A DNA stretch of 64,000 nt, taken from NCBI RefSeq assembly GCF_026094475.1, contig NZ_JAPELL010000001.1, forward strand, positions 1,822,326 to 1,886,325. The letters are read 5' to 3'. Under the pieces are notes generated by a model. It was not told the DNA's origin, did not search any database, and was given only the letters and a program-made list of their open reading frames with translations. Both the position numbers and the translations under genes were made by a program. Of the stretch, positions 26,167 through 34,240 are shown one piece after another. How positions within the stretch are numbered: the stretch's first letter is position 1; each line of letters starts with the position of its first letter. This stretch comes from Homoserinimonas sedimenticola. Its GTDB lineage: Bacteria; Actinomycetota; Actinomycetes; Actinomycetales; Microbacteriaceae.

Positions 26167-27291
26167 ATGGTGACATTCGGCGTTGAGGAGGAGTACTGCT
26201 TCGTCGACCCCGAGACGCTCGACCCGCGCGACGTCAGCCCCGCCGTCTACCGGGCCCTCCGGGTCGAACGGGTCGAGAGCAAGAACGTGCAGCGCGAGTT
26301 CCTGCTCAGCCAGATCGAGCGCCCCAGCCCCGTCTTCGAGACGACGGGGCAGGCGGTGGCGGACCTCGACGCCTTCCGTCGCCGGCTGCGCGAGGCTGCG
26401 ACATCCGTCGGCGTGCTCGCGTGCGCGAGCGGCGCGTTCCCCAAGCGGACGGGCGGTAGCGTCACGACCGACAAGCCGCGCTATCACCGGGTGCGCGAGG
26501 AGTACCGCCAGGTGGGCCGCGACTACTACTTCAACGGCCTGCACGTGCACGTGCACGTCGAGGACCGTGAGGAGGGCGTGCGGGCCCTCAACGGCATCCG
26601 GGTCTGGATGCCGCTGCTCACCGCACTCGGTGCCAACTCGCCCTTCTGGGACGGCGAGGACACAGGCTTCTCAAGCTGGCGCACGATCCAGCTGCAGCGC
26701 TGGACGACGCGGGGCACCCCGCCCCACTTCGCGGATGCCGCGGACTACGACACCCGTCTGCACCGTCTCGTCGGGGTCGGCGCCACCTTCGATGACGCCC
26801 TCGTGATGTGGAACATCCGGCTCTCCACTCACCTGCCGACAATCGAGATCCGGGCGCCCGACGTGCAGCTGGAGGCGTGGCACACGGTGCTGTTGGCGGC
26901 GCTCACGCGCGGCCTCGTCACGACGGCGCTCTCGGGGCGCGAGTTGCCGCCCGCCCTCGACGCCGAGCTGATCGATGCCGCCCTATGGCACGCGGCGCGC
27001 GATGGCATCTCGGACGAACTCGTGCATCCGGCGACGGGCGTCATCGTTCCCGCGAGGGAGGCGGTGGATGCGCTCGTCGAGCACGTGGCGGAGGCGCTCG
27101 AGTCGGAGGGCGACCTTGAGCGGGTGCGAGAGTGGGTCGATCGGATCTTCCGCGAGGGGACGGGTGCCGCTCGCCAGCGCGCGGCCTACGAGCGGGGCGG
27201 CCGGCCGGCGCTCGCGGCGCTATTCCATGCGTCGCTCGCCCCGGATCCGGGGACGGTTGACGCGAGGACTCCCGAGAGCAGCCCCGTATAG
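26167..27291 (+). CDS. Carboxylate-amine ligase, GCS2/YbdK family
   Basis: A 374-residue ATP-dependent ligase of the glutamate-cysteine ligase 2 type. Visible motifs are FGVEEEYCFVD at the N-terminus (metal-binding Glu residues), GLHVHVHVED (residues about 120-130), and IEIRAPDVQLEAWHTV near the middle. The family joins glutamate or another carboxylate to an amine. It precedes the ATP-grasp/alpha-E/transglutaminase operon remnants, a neighbourhood known to contain amidoligases. GAGGAGA sits just upstream of the ATG. The gene is intact; the substrate is unknown. Confidence 0.85.
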   Translation: MVTFGVEEEYCFVDPETLDPRDVSPAVYRALRVERVESKNVQREFLLSQIERPSPVFETTGQAVADLDAFRRRLREAATSVGVLACASGAFPKRTGGSVTTDKPRYHRVREEYRQVGRDYYFNGLHVHVHVEDREEGVRALNGIRVWMPLLTALGANSPFWDGEDTGFSSWRTIQLQRWTTRGTPPHFADAADYDTRLHRLVGVGATFDDALVMWNIRLSTHLPTIEIRAPDVQLEAWHTVLLAALTRGLVTTALSGRELPPALDAELIDAALWHAARDGISDELVHPATGVIVPAREAVDALVEHVAEALESEGDLERVREWVDRIFREGTGAARQRAAYERGGRPALAALFHASLAPDPGTVDARTPESSPV

Positions 27292-27373
27292 ACCCCGCCG
27301 TGTGAGCAAACGGTAACGCGAAGGACCCGTCTCCCGAAATATCCGCGCAACACCGCGAGCCTATGTTCAGGCC

Positions 27374-27674
27374 ATGGACGGCTTGTTCGACGGTTACGGA
27401 ATCGCCTCCGCACGCCGCGGCGAGCATCCGGCCTGGGACGAAGTGTTCAGTGCGAGCGGTGACGTGCGACCCGTCTACCGCGAGCGGATCGAAAGACACC
27501 CGGGTGGTGGGCCAACGCCACGAACCCGAGTGGCCGGTGGGGGCCGACCGGCAGGGGAGTGCTCCGAGCAACAGGGGGCGCGAGCATCCGCAAGACCAGG
27601 CTCCCCGTGACGACGCGCCGGAGCAACGCCAGCGAAAACAACAGCAACAAACGCGGGAGGCGCGGCGATGTTGA
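27374..27674 (+). pseudogene. Circularly permuted ATP-grasp protein (COG2308-type), internally deleted remnant
   Basis: The first about 40 codons read MDGLFDGYG...HPAWDEVFS...VRPVYRERI, matching the N-terminus of circularly permuted type 2 ATP-grasp proteins, which are normally about 500 residues. Near 27483 a different frame continues with GSKDTRVVG, which resembles their C-terminal GGGSKDTWV-V motif, and runs to a stop (27672-27674) overlapping the next ATG. So roughly 1.3 kb appears to have been deleted and the ends joined out of frame. The deletion size is inferred from family length. The ATP-grasp core motifs are absent, so no activity is expected. The conserved overlap with the alpha-E gene shows it was once the first gene of that operon. 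Confidence 0.75.
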
Positions 27675-28594
27675 GCCGAATTGCCGAATCACTCTTCTGG
27701 ATCGGCCGATACATCGAGAGGGCCGACGGCACGGCGAGCGTCATCGACGCACACCTGCAGCTCCTCATCGAGGACCCGTGGATCGACGAGAACCTTGCCT
27801 GTCGCTCCCTGCTGGAGGTCATGGGGGCCTCCGCGCCGGGCGGCGCCGACCTCACGCGGCAGGACGTGCTGTCGGTGCTCGCGGTCGATCGCTCGCAGCC
27901 CTCCTCGATCGCCTCCTCCCTCGGGGCCGCCCGCGAGAACGCACGCCGCGCTCGCGAGGTCGTCTCGACGGAGCTGTGGGAGTGCCTCAACACGACGCGC
28001 GCTCGCACCCCGCGCAAGGTCGCTGACGACAAGGTGCACGCCTTCATCAGCTGGGTGCGGGAGCGTTCGGCGCTCGCCGTCGGCATCATCGAATCCGCCA
28101 CCCGCCGCGACGAGTCCTGGTACTTCTTCACCCTCGGCCGGAGCCTCGAGCGGGCCGACATGACGGCCCGCCTGCTCTCCACCCGCTCACTCACGGAGGA
28201 GACGGGTCCCTCATGGACGACCATCCTCCGCAGCTGCGGCGCCTACGAGTCCTACCTGCGCACCCACAGCGGCGCGCCGAGCGCGCTCAAGGCGGGAGAG
28301 TTCCTGATCCTCGACCGGCAGTTCCCCCGCAGCATCCTGTTCTCCATCTCGCGGGCCGAGCAGGCGCTCGCCGAGATCGAGCCGCGCAGCGACTTCGGGG
28401 CGCAGCACGAGAGCCGTCGCGTCCTCGGCCAGATCCGCAGTGAGCTGGAGTACCGCCCGATCGCCGAGATCCTCGCGGACTTGAAGAGCCACGTCGAGAG
28501 CGTGCAGGTGGCGACGAGCGCCGTCTCTGAGCATGCCATGCGGCGCTACTTCCCCAACGAGGCCGCTCCGAACTGGGTCGGCGGCACGACATGA
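27668..28594 (+). CDS. Alpha-E domain protein (COG2307)
   Basis: A 308-residue all-helical protein of the alpha-E family. The N-terminus is MLSRIAESLFWIGRYIERAD, with the conserved W-I-G-R-Y-x-E-R-A motif, followed by LGAARENARRAREVVS and RSLERADMTARLL, each with the conserved Glu/Arg pattern. Family members lie between a permuted ATP-grasp gene and a transglutaminase-like gene, often near Anbu-type peptidases or amidoligases. The biochemical role is unproven; peptide modification is suspected. Here both operon neighbours are broken while this gene is intact, which is notable. Confidence 0.9.
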   Translation: MLSRIAESLFWIGRYIERADGTASVIDAHLQLLIEDPWIDENLACRSLLEVMGASAPGGADLTRQDVLSVLAVDRSQPSSIASSLGAARENARRAREVVSTELWECLNTTRARTPRKVADDKVHAFISWVRERSALAVGIIESATRRDESWYFFTLGRSLERADMTARLLSTRSLTEETGPSWTTILRSCGAYESYLRTHSGAPSALKAGEFLILDRQFPRSILFSISRAEQALAEIEPRSDFGAQHESRRVLGQIRSELEYRPIAEILADLKSHVESVQVATSAVSEHAMRRYFPNEAAPNWVGGTT

Positions 28595-28721
28595 ATCGGC
28601 TGCGGGTCAGTGACGGGGTTCCGCTACGAGGCGGATGTCGCGGCCTCCTGCAACGAGGCACGGATGCTTCCGGTCACGACCGATGGGCTTCGTGACGGTG
28701 GAGATCACGCGGGAGGCGTGA
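28591..28721 (+). pseudogene. Transglutaminase-like protein (COG1305, Bact_transglu_N), deleted remnant
   Basis: The alpha-E stop overlaps an ATG (ATGA), and the frame begins MNRLRV. From 28610 another frame reads VTGFRYEADVAASCNEARML, then PVTTDG, a close match to the N-terminal domain of transglutaminase-like proteins. A one- or two-base indel therefore lies near codon 7. From about 28689 a third frame gives FVTVEITREA and a stop (28719-28721), probably the old C-terminus. More than 200 residues, including the catalytic Cys-His-Asp core, are missing. It is followed directly by the convergent MFS gene. Confidence 0.75.
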
Positions 28722-28730
28722 GCAACCGCA

Positions 28731-30083
28731 TCAGCGACGCTGGCCCGTGACCTCGCCGACCGCGATCTCCGTCGTCGCCGCCTCCACGGCATCCTCGCCC
28801 ACCTGTTCGTCGGCGCGGCCGTCCGCTTCGAAGGCGAAGCCCACCCGTCGACGGCCCGACGTGCGGTAGGTGATGCGCAGCCCGCGCGAGCGCACGAGCC
28901 AGACGAGGGCGACACCGGCGGCAGCGAAGCCGGCGACGGCCGCGACCCCGAGGCCCCAGCGCGGGCCGAGGTGATTCGTCACCCAGCCGACGATGGGGGA
29001 GCCGATCGGCGTGCCCCCCATGAAGACGGCCATGTAGAGCGCCATGACCCGACCGCGCATGACCGACTCCGTCGTCGTCTGCACGTAGGCATTCGCGCAG
29101 GTCATGAAGGTGAGGGTGCACGCCCCGAGCACGGCGAGGGAGGCCGCGAAGGTCCAGTAGTTCGGCATGAATGCCGCGATCAGACAGACCAGGCCGAACG
29201 CGGCCGCCGCGCTCACCATGACCCGCAGGCGAGGGCGCTCCCGGCGGGCAGCCATGAGGGCCCCCGCGACCGAGCCGATCGCCATGACGGAGGAGAGGAG
29301 CCCGTATTCGCTCGACCCGAGACCGAACTCGATGGTCGTCATCGTGGAGATGTAGATCGCGAAGTTCATGCCGAAGGTGCCCACGAGCGACACCATCGCG
29401 AGCACGACGACGATGTCGGGTCGCGACCGCACGTAGCGGAAGCCCGCGCGCAGCTGACCGCGCTCGCCGCGGCGGGTCCGGGTCGTCGGCACGAGCTCCG
29501 AGCGGCGCATCAGCATGAGCGCCACCAGCACGGCCGCGAAGGTCGCCGCATTGATGATGAAGACCCAACCGGTGCCGACGAGAGCGATGAGGATGCCCGC
29601 CACGGCGGGACCCACGAGCCGGGCCCCGTGGAACGAGAGGGAATTGAGGGCGACCGCATTGGGCAGGTAGCGCTCGGTCACGAGCTCCGAGACGAAGGCC
29701 TGCCGCGCGGGCGCGTCGATGGCGGAGGCGATGCCGAGAGCGAGGGCGAAGGCATACAGGTGCCACAGTTGAGCGACGCCGGCGAGCACGATGACGCCGA
29801 GCGCGAGCCCGAGCATCCCCATGGCCGTCTGCGTCACCATGAGCACGCGTCGCCGGTCGAATCGGTCGGCGATGAGGCCCGACCACGGGAGCAGCACGAG
29901 CTGCGGCCCGAGCTGCAAGGCCAGCGTGATCCCGAGCGCGGCGGCGTCGTTGTCCGTGAGCTCGGTCAGCACGATCCAGTCCTGGGCTGTGCGCTGCATC
30001 CAGGTGCCGATGTTCGAGACGAGAGCGCCCACGAACCAGAGGCGGTAGTTGAGGATGCCGAAGGAACGGAACATCCGCCTCAT
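28731..30083 (-). CDS. MFS transporter (transmembrane secretion effector type)
   Basis: A 450-residue membrane protein with 12 helices, of the MFS_3/TMS group that includes EntS. It begins FRSFGILNYRLWFVGALVSN and has the loop ADRFDRRRVLMVTQTAMG after helix 2, typical of the group. A cytoplasmic C-terminal tail of about 40 residues follows (RVGFAFEADGRADEQVGED). Substrate unknown: siderophore, drug or metabolite export are options. It overlaps the marR gene by 4 bases (ATGA), forming a two-gene operon controlled by that regulator. Confidence 0.85.
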   Translation of the reverse strand: MRRMFRSFGILNYRLWFVGALVSNIGTWMQRTAQDWIVLTELTDNDAAALGITLALQLGPQLVLLPWSGLIADRFDRRRVLMVTQTAMGMLGLALGVIVLAGVAQLWHLYAFALALGIASAIDAPARQAFVSELVTERYLPNAVALNSLSFHGARLVGPAVAGILIALVGTGWVFIINAATFAAVLVALMLMRRSELVPTTRTRRGERGQLRAGFRYVRSRPDIVVVLAMVSLVGTFGMNFAIYISTMTTIEFGLGSSEYGLLSSVMAIGSVAGALMAARRERPRLRVMVSAAAAFGLVCLIAAFMPNYWTFAASLAVLGACTLTFMTCANAYVQTTTESVMRGRVMALYMAVFMGGTPIGSPIVGWVTNHLGPRWGLGVAAVAGFAAAGVALVWLVRSRGLRITYRTSGRRRVGFAFEADGRADEQVGEDAVEAATTEIAVGEVTGQRR

Positions 30084-30484
30084 TCCTCGGCCAGCTTCCG
30101 CAGCACGGGGAGGGCGGCGTCGAGCACGGCGCGCTCGTGGTCACTGAGCGAGGAGAGGCGCTCCGCGAACCAGGCGTCTCGGCGGCGCTTGGTCTCGTCC
30201 ACGAGCGCGTGGCCCGCATCCGTCAGGTCGATGATGACCTTGCGGCCGTCGAAGGGCGAGGCGGCGCGGGCGAGCAGACCGGATGCTTCGAGCAGGTTGA
30301 CGGTGCGGTTCATCGACGGGGCTGTCACGCGTTCGTGGGTGCTGAGCTCCCCGAGGGTCTGGGGACCGCGCACCGCGAGGGCGATCAGCACGCCGAGTTG
30401 GCTCGGGCCGAGGTCGGCCTCCGCTCGCTCCTGCCGCATGCGGCGGGCGAGGCGGGCGATTGTGAGGCGCAGCTCGGAATCCAT
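30080..30484 (-). CDS. MarR-family transcriptional regulator
   Basis: A 134-residue winged-helix regulator. The recognition region is LGELSTHERVTAPSMNRTVN (residues about 48-67), the wing lies around SPFDGRKVIIDLTDAG, and a C-terminal dimerisation helix follows. Its stop overlaps the ATG of the MFS gene, and a palindrome (30495-30508) lies 10 bases upstream of its start. Together these suggest that it represses its own operon and responds to a ligand handled by the exporter. It is divergent from the lysophospholipase at 30576, which may share control. Confidence 0.9.
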   Translation of the reverse strand: MDSELRLTIARLARRMRQERAEADLGPSQLGVLIALAVRGPQTLGELSTHERVTAPSMNRTVNLLEASGLLARAASPFDGRKVIIDLTDAGHALVDETKRRRDAWFAERLSSLSDHERAVLDAALPVLRKLAEE

Positions 30485-30494
30485 AGGTGCTTAG

Positions 30495-30508
30495 GCTAAC
30501 GAATTAGC
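30495..30508. promoter_or_regulatory. Candidate MarR operator
   Basis: GCTAA (30495-30499) and TTAGC (30504-30508) form a perfect inverted repeat with a 4-base centre (CGAA). Weaker symmetry continues on both sides (TTAGGCTAAC...GGCTAA). It lies between the MarR start and the divergent hydrolase, as expected for autoregulation. Confidence 0.6.
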
Positions 30509-30575
30509 TTGGCTAAAGACTGGGACGGCGGGAGTCGCCGCCAATACACTGAGGCCACCCGAGGGAGGAGGGGCA

Positions 30576-31457
30576 GTGGTCAAGTTCACGGCAATGCGCG
30601 CGGAGGGCAGCTACGTCGACGCCCACGGAGTCACCATCCGCTACTACGAGTGGAAGGTCGGCGCCCCCCGCGGCATCGTGCAGATCTCACACGGGCTCGG
30701 CGAACACGCCGGCCGCTACGAGCATGTCGCGCAGGCCTTCGTCGCGGCGGGCTACACCGTCTACGCCGACGACCACCGCGGGCACGGGCAGACCGGGCTC
30801 GGCCAATGGGGCGGCGACCTCGAGCGGCTCGGCAGACTCGGGCCGGGCGGACTCCGGGGCACGGTGGATGCGGTGCGCCAGTTCACGCGGATCATCCGGG
30901 ACGAGCATCCAGGCACCCCCCTCGCCATCCTCGGACACAGCTGGGGCTCCCTGCTCACCCAGATCGTCGTCAACGACCACCCCGACGAATACGACGCCGT
31001 CATGCTCAGCGGCACCGCCTACCGCACCTTCACCCACATGAACGGCGGCGACCTCAACAAGCGGCACCGCCACCTCGGCACGACCGGCAACGAATGGCTC
31101 AGCCGCGACCCCGCTGTCGCACAGGCGTTCGCGGAGGATCCGCTCTGCTTCCGGGCATCCGCCATCACGCAGTTCGGGCTGTGGGACGCCCTGCGGCTCA
31201 TGGGGCGACCCCGCCGCAACCTCACCCACGACGTGCCGCTGCTCATCCAGATCGGCGGCGACGACCCCTTCGGTGGCGAACGCAGCGCCGAGTTGCTCGC
31301 CGAGAAGTACATCTCGCGCTCAGGGCTCAGCGACGTCGAACTCATCGTCTACACGGATGCGCGGCACGAGATCTTCAATGAACTCAACCGTGACGAGGTG
31401 CTCGCCGACACGGTGGCGTGGCTCGAGGAGCGGCTGCCGCGCCCCGCCGAGCACTGA
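30576..31457 (+). CDS. Alpha/beta hydrolase, lysophospholipase/monoacylglycerol lipase-like
   Basis: A 293-residue serine hydrolase. The nucleophile elbow is LGHSWGSLL (Ser near residue 122), the catalytic Asp is in GGDDPFGG, and the His is in DARHEIFNE. The N-terminal HGLGEHAGRYEHVAQAF gives the oxyanion region of the Hydrolase_4 (lysophospholipase) family. No signal peptide, so it is probably cytoplasmic. Substrate likely a monoacylglycerol or lysophospholipid, but this is a family guess. The GTG start (VKFTAMRAEG) is used; GGGGCAG precedes it. A tandem repeat overlaps its 3' end. Confidence 0.85.
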   Translation: MVKFTAMRAEGSYVDAHGVTIRYYEWKVGAPRGIVQISHGLGEHAGRYEHVAQAFVAAGYTVYADDHRGHGQTGLGQWGGDLERLGRLGPGGLRGTVDAVRQFTRIIRDEHPGTPLAILGHSWGSLLTQIVVNDHPDEYDAVMLSGTAYRTFTHMNGGDLNKRHRHLGTTGNEWLSRDPAVAQAFAEDPLCFRASAITQFGLWDALRLMGRPRRNLTHDVPLLIQIGGDDPFGGERSAELLAEKYISRSGLSDVELIVYTDARHEIFNELNRDEVLADTVAWLEERLPRPAEH

Positions 31458-31510
31458 GCCGCACTGCGCCGAGCACTGAGCCGCACTGCGCTGAGCACTG
31501 AGCCGCACCG
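31446..31510 (+). repeat. Tandem 22-bp repeat (about 3 copies) overlapping a stop codon
   Basis: Two identical 22-bp units lie at 31446-31467 and 31468-31489, followed by a degenerate third (31490-31510). Each unit contains GAGCACTGAGCCGCACTGC. The first unit includes the last codons and the TGA of the lysophospholipase gene, so the repeat grew out from its 3' end. No function is evident. Confidence 0.85.
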
Positions 31511-31560
31511 CCGGTGCCCGTCGCGTCAGCCGCGCCCGCTTGCCGGCCCGCCCGCGTCCC

Positions 31561-31630
31561 AACAGCGCGGTGTTTTCTGCTCAGCGCGGCCGTTGCAGGC
31601 CCCGCGCTGAGCAGAAAACACCGCGGTGTT
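31561..31630. repeat. Palindromic repeat element, copy B (best-formed hairpin)
   Basis: A 29-base left arm (31561-31589, starting AACAGCGCGGTGTTTTCTGC) pairs with a 29-base right arm (31602-31630) with one mismatch, around a 12-base loop. It is the clearest of four copies in the window and lies in the gap between the convergent lysophospholipase and DUF559-like genes, where it could also stop transcription. Confidence 0.9.
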
Positions 31631-31667
31631 GGGGTTCGCGCGTCTCGCTGAACCACTCCCGCCGACC

Positions 31668-32627
31668 TCAGAGAGGCATGCCCGCCAGCGCGAGACGGTG
31701 GCGCAGCGCGCGCGGATTGCGAGCGACATCCCAGGTCCAGCGGCAGAAGCGGTAGCCGGCGAGCCGCAGGTCGTCTTCGCGAGCTTTCTCGTCGAGGAGT
31801 GCCTGTTCGGGCGTGCGCCCCGCAAGGAACACGGGGTCTGAGTATTTGGCGGCCCCGTCGAACTCACCGATGAGGACGAACTGCGGCCACCAGAAGTCGA
31901 CGTAATACGTGGCGCCACTCGCGCCAACGAGTTCCTGCTGCAACACAGGCGCGGGCACGCCCGCGCGCAGCATGCTCACACGGCTCACCGACTCGCCGGG
32001 GAGCTGAGCCGCGCCATCCGCGAAGTTGATCGCGAGGGAAGCGCGAGCGGCGCCACGGCGTAGGGGAATTCGGCAAGCCTCTCGGCGGAGAGATTCAGGC
32101 GAGACGTCGGTGAGCGGCACACCCGCCAGAGGGGACTTCGTGCGGCGAAGCGCAGCATCCGCGACGACCACGGCGGCATCAAATGGAAGTGCGGCTGCGA
32201 GATCGACCGCCGTTCGCGCGAGAGGGGTCGTGAGAAGCCCGTCGACCTCGACGGGATCGAACGCGCGCGACGAGGCGTGGCGCACGAGCGACTGATTCGA
32301 GCGGCCGCCGGCCTGGGGCGGTACCGAGACGTGCGCTCGCGATGGGGGAGGCCCCAGCAGCGGCATCCGCCACAGCACTGCCGCGGACTGATGAGCGAAG
32401 ACGAGTTCATCACGAGCGGTCAGCGCGGCGGCCCGCACCGTCGCAAGGTGTGCCCGTTCATGAGCGAGCGCGTTGTGGACTGCTCGCGGCAGGTACGCAC
32501 CGGGCAGCACGCGCATCAAATCGCCAGAAGCGCGTCGGCGGCGGAGCTCGCTCAGTTCGGCAGGAGACGTGAGGTCGCTCGCGAGTACGAAATCGTCGGC
32601 CCATTCGGGTAGCTGGAAGCGTCGCAT
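31668..32627 (-). CDS. AbiEi-antitoxin-like/DUF559 domain protein
   Basis: A 319-residue protein. The N-terminal winged-helix-like part (ELRRRRASGDLMRVLPGAYL) resembles AbiEi antitoxin domains. The C-terminal part resembles a DUF559/VSR-like nuclease fold (YYVDFWWPQFVLIGEFDG, then LRLAGYRFCRWTW), where Asp and Glu could be metal ligands. Such proteins are abundant in Microbacteriaceae, usually as singletons. No AbiEii-type nucleotidyltransferase partner lies nearby, so a toxin-antitoxin role is not supported here. Function unknown. Confidence 0.7.
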   Translation of the reverse strand: MRRFQLPEWADDFVLASDLTSPAELSELRRRRASGDLMRVLPGAYLPRAVHNALAHERAHLATVRAAALTARDELVFAHQSAAVLWRMPLLGPPPSRAHVSVPPQAGGRSNQSLVRHASSRAFDPVEVDGLLTTPLARTAVDLAAALPFDAAVVVADAALRRTKSPLAGVPLTDVSPESLRREACRIPLRRGAARASLAINFADGAAQLPGESVSRVSMLRAGVPAPVLQQELVGASGATYYVDFWWPQFVLIGEFDGAAKYSDPVFLAGRTPEQALLDEKAREDDLRLAGYRFCRWTWDVARNPRALRHRLALAGMPL

Positions 32628-32724
32628 CCGCCAACCCTGTCGAGTTCGGTGTCGTCTGCGTGTTGTCTCCTTCGACTATGTACAGAAGTTCTGCGAGTTG
32701 GGCTTGTGGGGGAGTGTCCTGGTG

Positions 32725-32793
32725 ACTGCGCGGAGTTTTCTGCTCAGTGCGCGTGCTGTAGCGGCCGCGCTGAGCAGAAAACACCGCGTTGAT
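32725..32793. repeat. Palindromic repeat element, copy C
   Basis: The left arm (around 32728-32750: GCGCGGAGTTTTCTGCTCAG) pairs with the right arm GCGCTGAGCAGAAAACACCG (32767-32786) and flanks. Same family as copies A, B and D. It sits in the 365-base gap before the P450 gene. Confidence 0.85.
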
Positions 32794-32796
32794 GGG

Positions 32797-32917
32797 AGAG
32801 GGGGTGCGCCGGGCGGCGGGAGTGGGGTCGGGCGGCGGGAGTGGGGTCGGGCAGAGGGGGTGCGCCGGGCGGCGGGAGTGGGGTCGGGGCGGCGGGAGTG
32901 GGGGTGCGCCGGGCGGC
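32797..32917 (+). repeat. G-rich minisatellite (19-bp units) upstream of P450 gene
   Basis: Four copies of a 19-bp unit (GGCGGCGGGAGTGGGGTCG or a close variant) lie at about 32812, 32831, 32868 and 32888, interleaved with three copies of a GGGGGTGCGCCG spacer. Nearly all of the 120 bases are G-runs on the + strand, so G-quadruplex formation is possible. It adjoins repeat copy C. No other gene is seen in 32628-32992. Confidence 0.85.
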
Positions 32918-32992
32918 GCGGCGCCGCGTGCAGACCTGAGGATTCCCTCGGCGGGCCTTGAGGCATCCGGGCACCCGTCCTTGACTGGGGGC

Positions 32993-34240
32993 ATGACTGA
33001 CTCCGGCATCCCGCGGCTTCCCGTGCTCGACAGCACCCTCGGCTTCCTCGGTGACGGCTACCTTTTCGGCACACGACGGTTCGATCGCGTGGGCGGTGAC
33101 GCCTTTCGCACCCGCATGATGGGCCGACCCGTCACGATCACGAGGGGCGCGGATGCCGCGGAGATGTTCTATAGCGGAGGCCGCTTCGGTCGCGACCGGG
33201 CGATGCCGACATCCGTGTTTCACCTGCTGCAGGACGAGGGGAGCGTGCAGTCGCTGAGCGGCCACGCGCACGCGCACCGCAAGGGCATGTTCCAGCGCGC
33301 ACTCGGCGAGGAAGACGCGGTGCAAGCCGTGGGCGACTTCTTCGAGCGCGAACTGCTTGAGGCGGCGGCCGGGTGGCACGGCCGGGTCGTGCTGTACGAC
33401 GAGCTCGTGCCCGTGCTGACTCGCACGGCCCTGCGCTGGGTCGGCGTCATGCCCGCGACCGTGGACATCGAGCAGCGCGGTGCCGAACTCATCAGCATGA
33501 TCGACAACGCGGGCACCTTCGGCCCCGCCAACTGGGCGGCGCGCGCCCGCCGCAAGGGCACCGAGGCCTGGGCGGCGGAGCTGATCGAGACGTGGCGGGC
33601 CCGGGGCGAGGGCGCCGAGCAGGGCAGCATCATCGCCGCTATCGCCCACCATGCCGACCCAGAGGGGAACCCCCTGCCGACGGATGTCGCGGCGGTCGAG
33701 CTCATCAACGTGCTTCGCCCCGTCGTGGCCGTCGCCCGCTTCATCGTGTTCGTCGCCCATGCCCTCCGCAGGCATCCCACCGAGGCGGAGCGCCTGCGAG
33801 AGGACGACGACGCCGTGCTGCCCTTCGTGCAGGAGGTGCGCCGCTTCTACCCCTTCTTCCCCGTCATCGGCGGCACCGCGCGCATCCCGTTCTCGTGGCA
33901 CGGCGAGTCCTTCGCGCAGGGCGACTGGGTCATGCTCGACCTCTACGGCACCAATCACCATCCGGCGCTGTGGGCGGAGCCCGAAAGATTCCGGCCCGAG
34001 CGTTTCGCCAGCTGGGCCGGCGACCCCTACACCCTTGTGCCGCAGGGCGCGGGCGATGCCGATACGGGGCACCGCTGCCCCGGCGAGCGGGCGACGATCG
34101 AGCTGATGGTGCGGGCGGCGCGGTGCCTGAGCCGCGACATCCGCTATTCGATCCCGGAGCAGGATCTGCGCATCAGCCTGCAGCGCTTTCCCGCCATTCC
34201 CGAGAGCGGCTTCGTGATCGAGGACGTCACTCTGCCATGA
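32993..34240 (+). CDS. Cytochrome P450 of the CYP152 fatty-acid peroxygenase type
   Basis: A 415-residue cytochrome P450. The haem cysteine is in GHRCPGERATIELM, preceded by VPQGAGDADT. The I-helix region reads LRPVVAVARF, with an Arg in place of the usual acid-alcohol pair. That Arg binds the fatty-acid carboxylate in CYP152 enzymes, which use hydrogen peroxide instead of a redox partner. The K-helix ExxR is EVRRFYP. No ferredoxin or reductase gene is nearby, which agrees. Products could be hydroxy acids or terminal alkenes. ATG 32993 is preferred to long upstream extensions through the repeat. Confidence 0.9.
   Translation: MTDSGIPRLPVLDSTLGFLGDGYLFGTRRFDRVGGDAFRTRMMGRPVTITRGADAAEMFYSGGRFGRDRAMPTSVFHLLQDEGSVQSLSGHAHAHRKGMFQRALGEEDAVQAVGDFFERELLEAAAGWHGRVVLYDELVPVLTRTALRWVGVMPATVDIEQRGAELISMIDNAGTFGPANWAARARRKGTEAWAAELIETWRARGEGAEQGSIIAAIAHHADPEGNPLPTDVAAVELINVLRPVVAVARFIVFVAHALRRHPTEAERLREDDDAVLPFVQEVRRFYPFFPVIGGTARIPFSWHGESFAQGDWVMLDLYGTNHHPALWAEPERFRPERFASWAGDPYTLVPQGAGDADTGHRCPGERATIELMVRAARCLSRDIRYSIPEQDLRISLQRFPAIPESGFVIEDVTLP

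Noticed and set aside
31668-32627. Type IV toxin-antitoxin module
   Set aside because: The AbiEi-like protein has no AbiEii-type toxin partner next to it.
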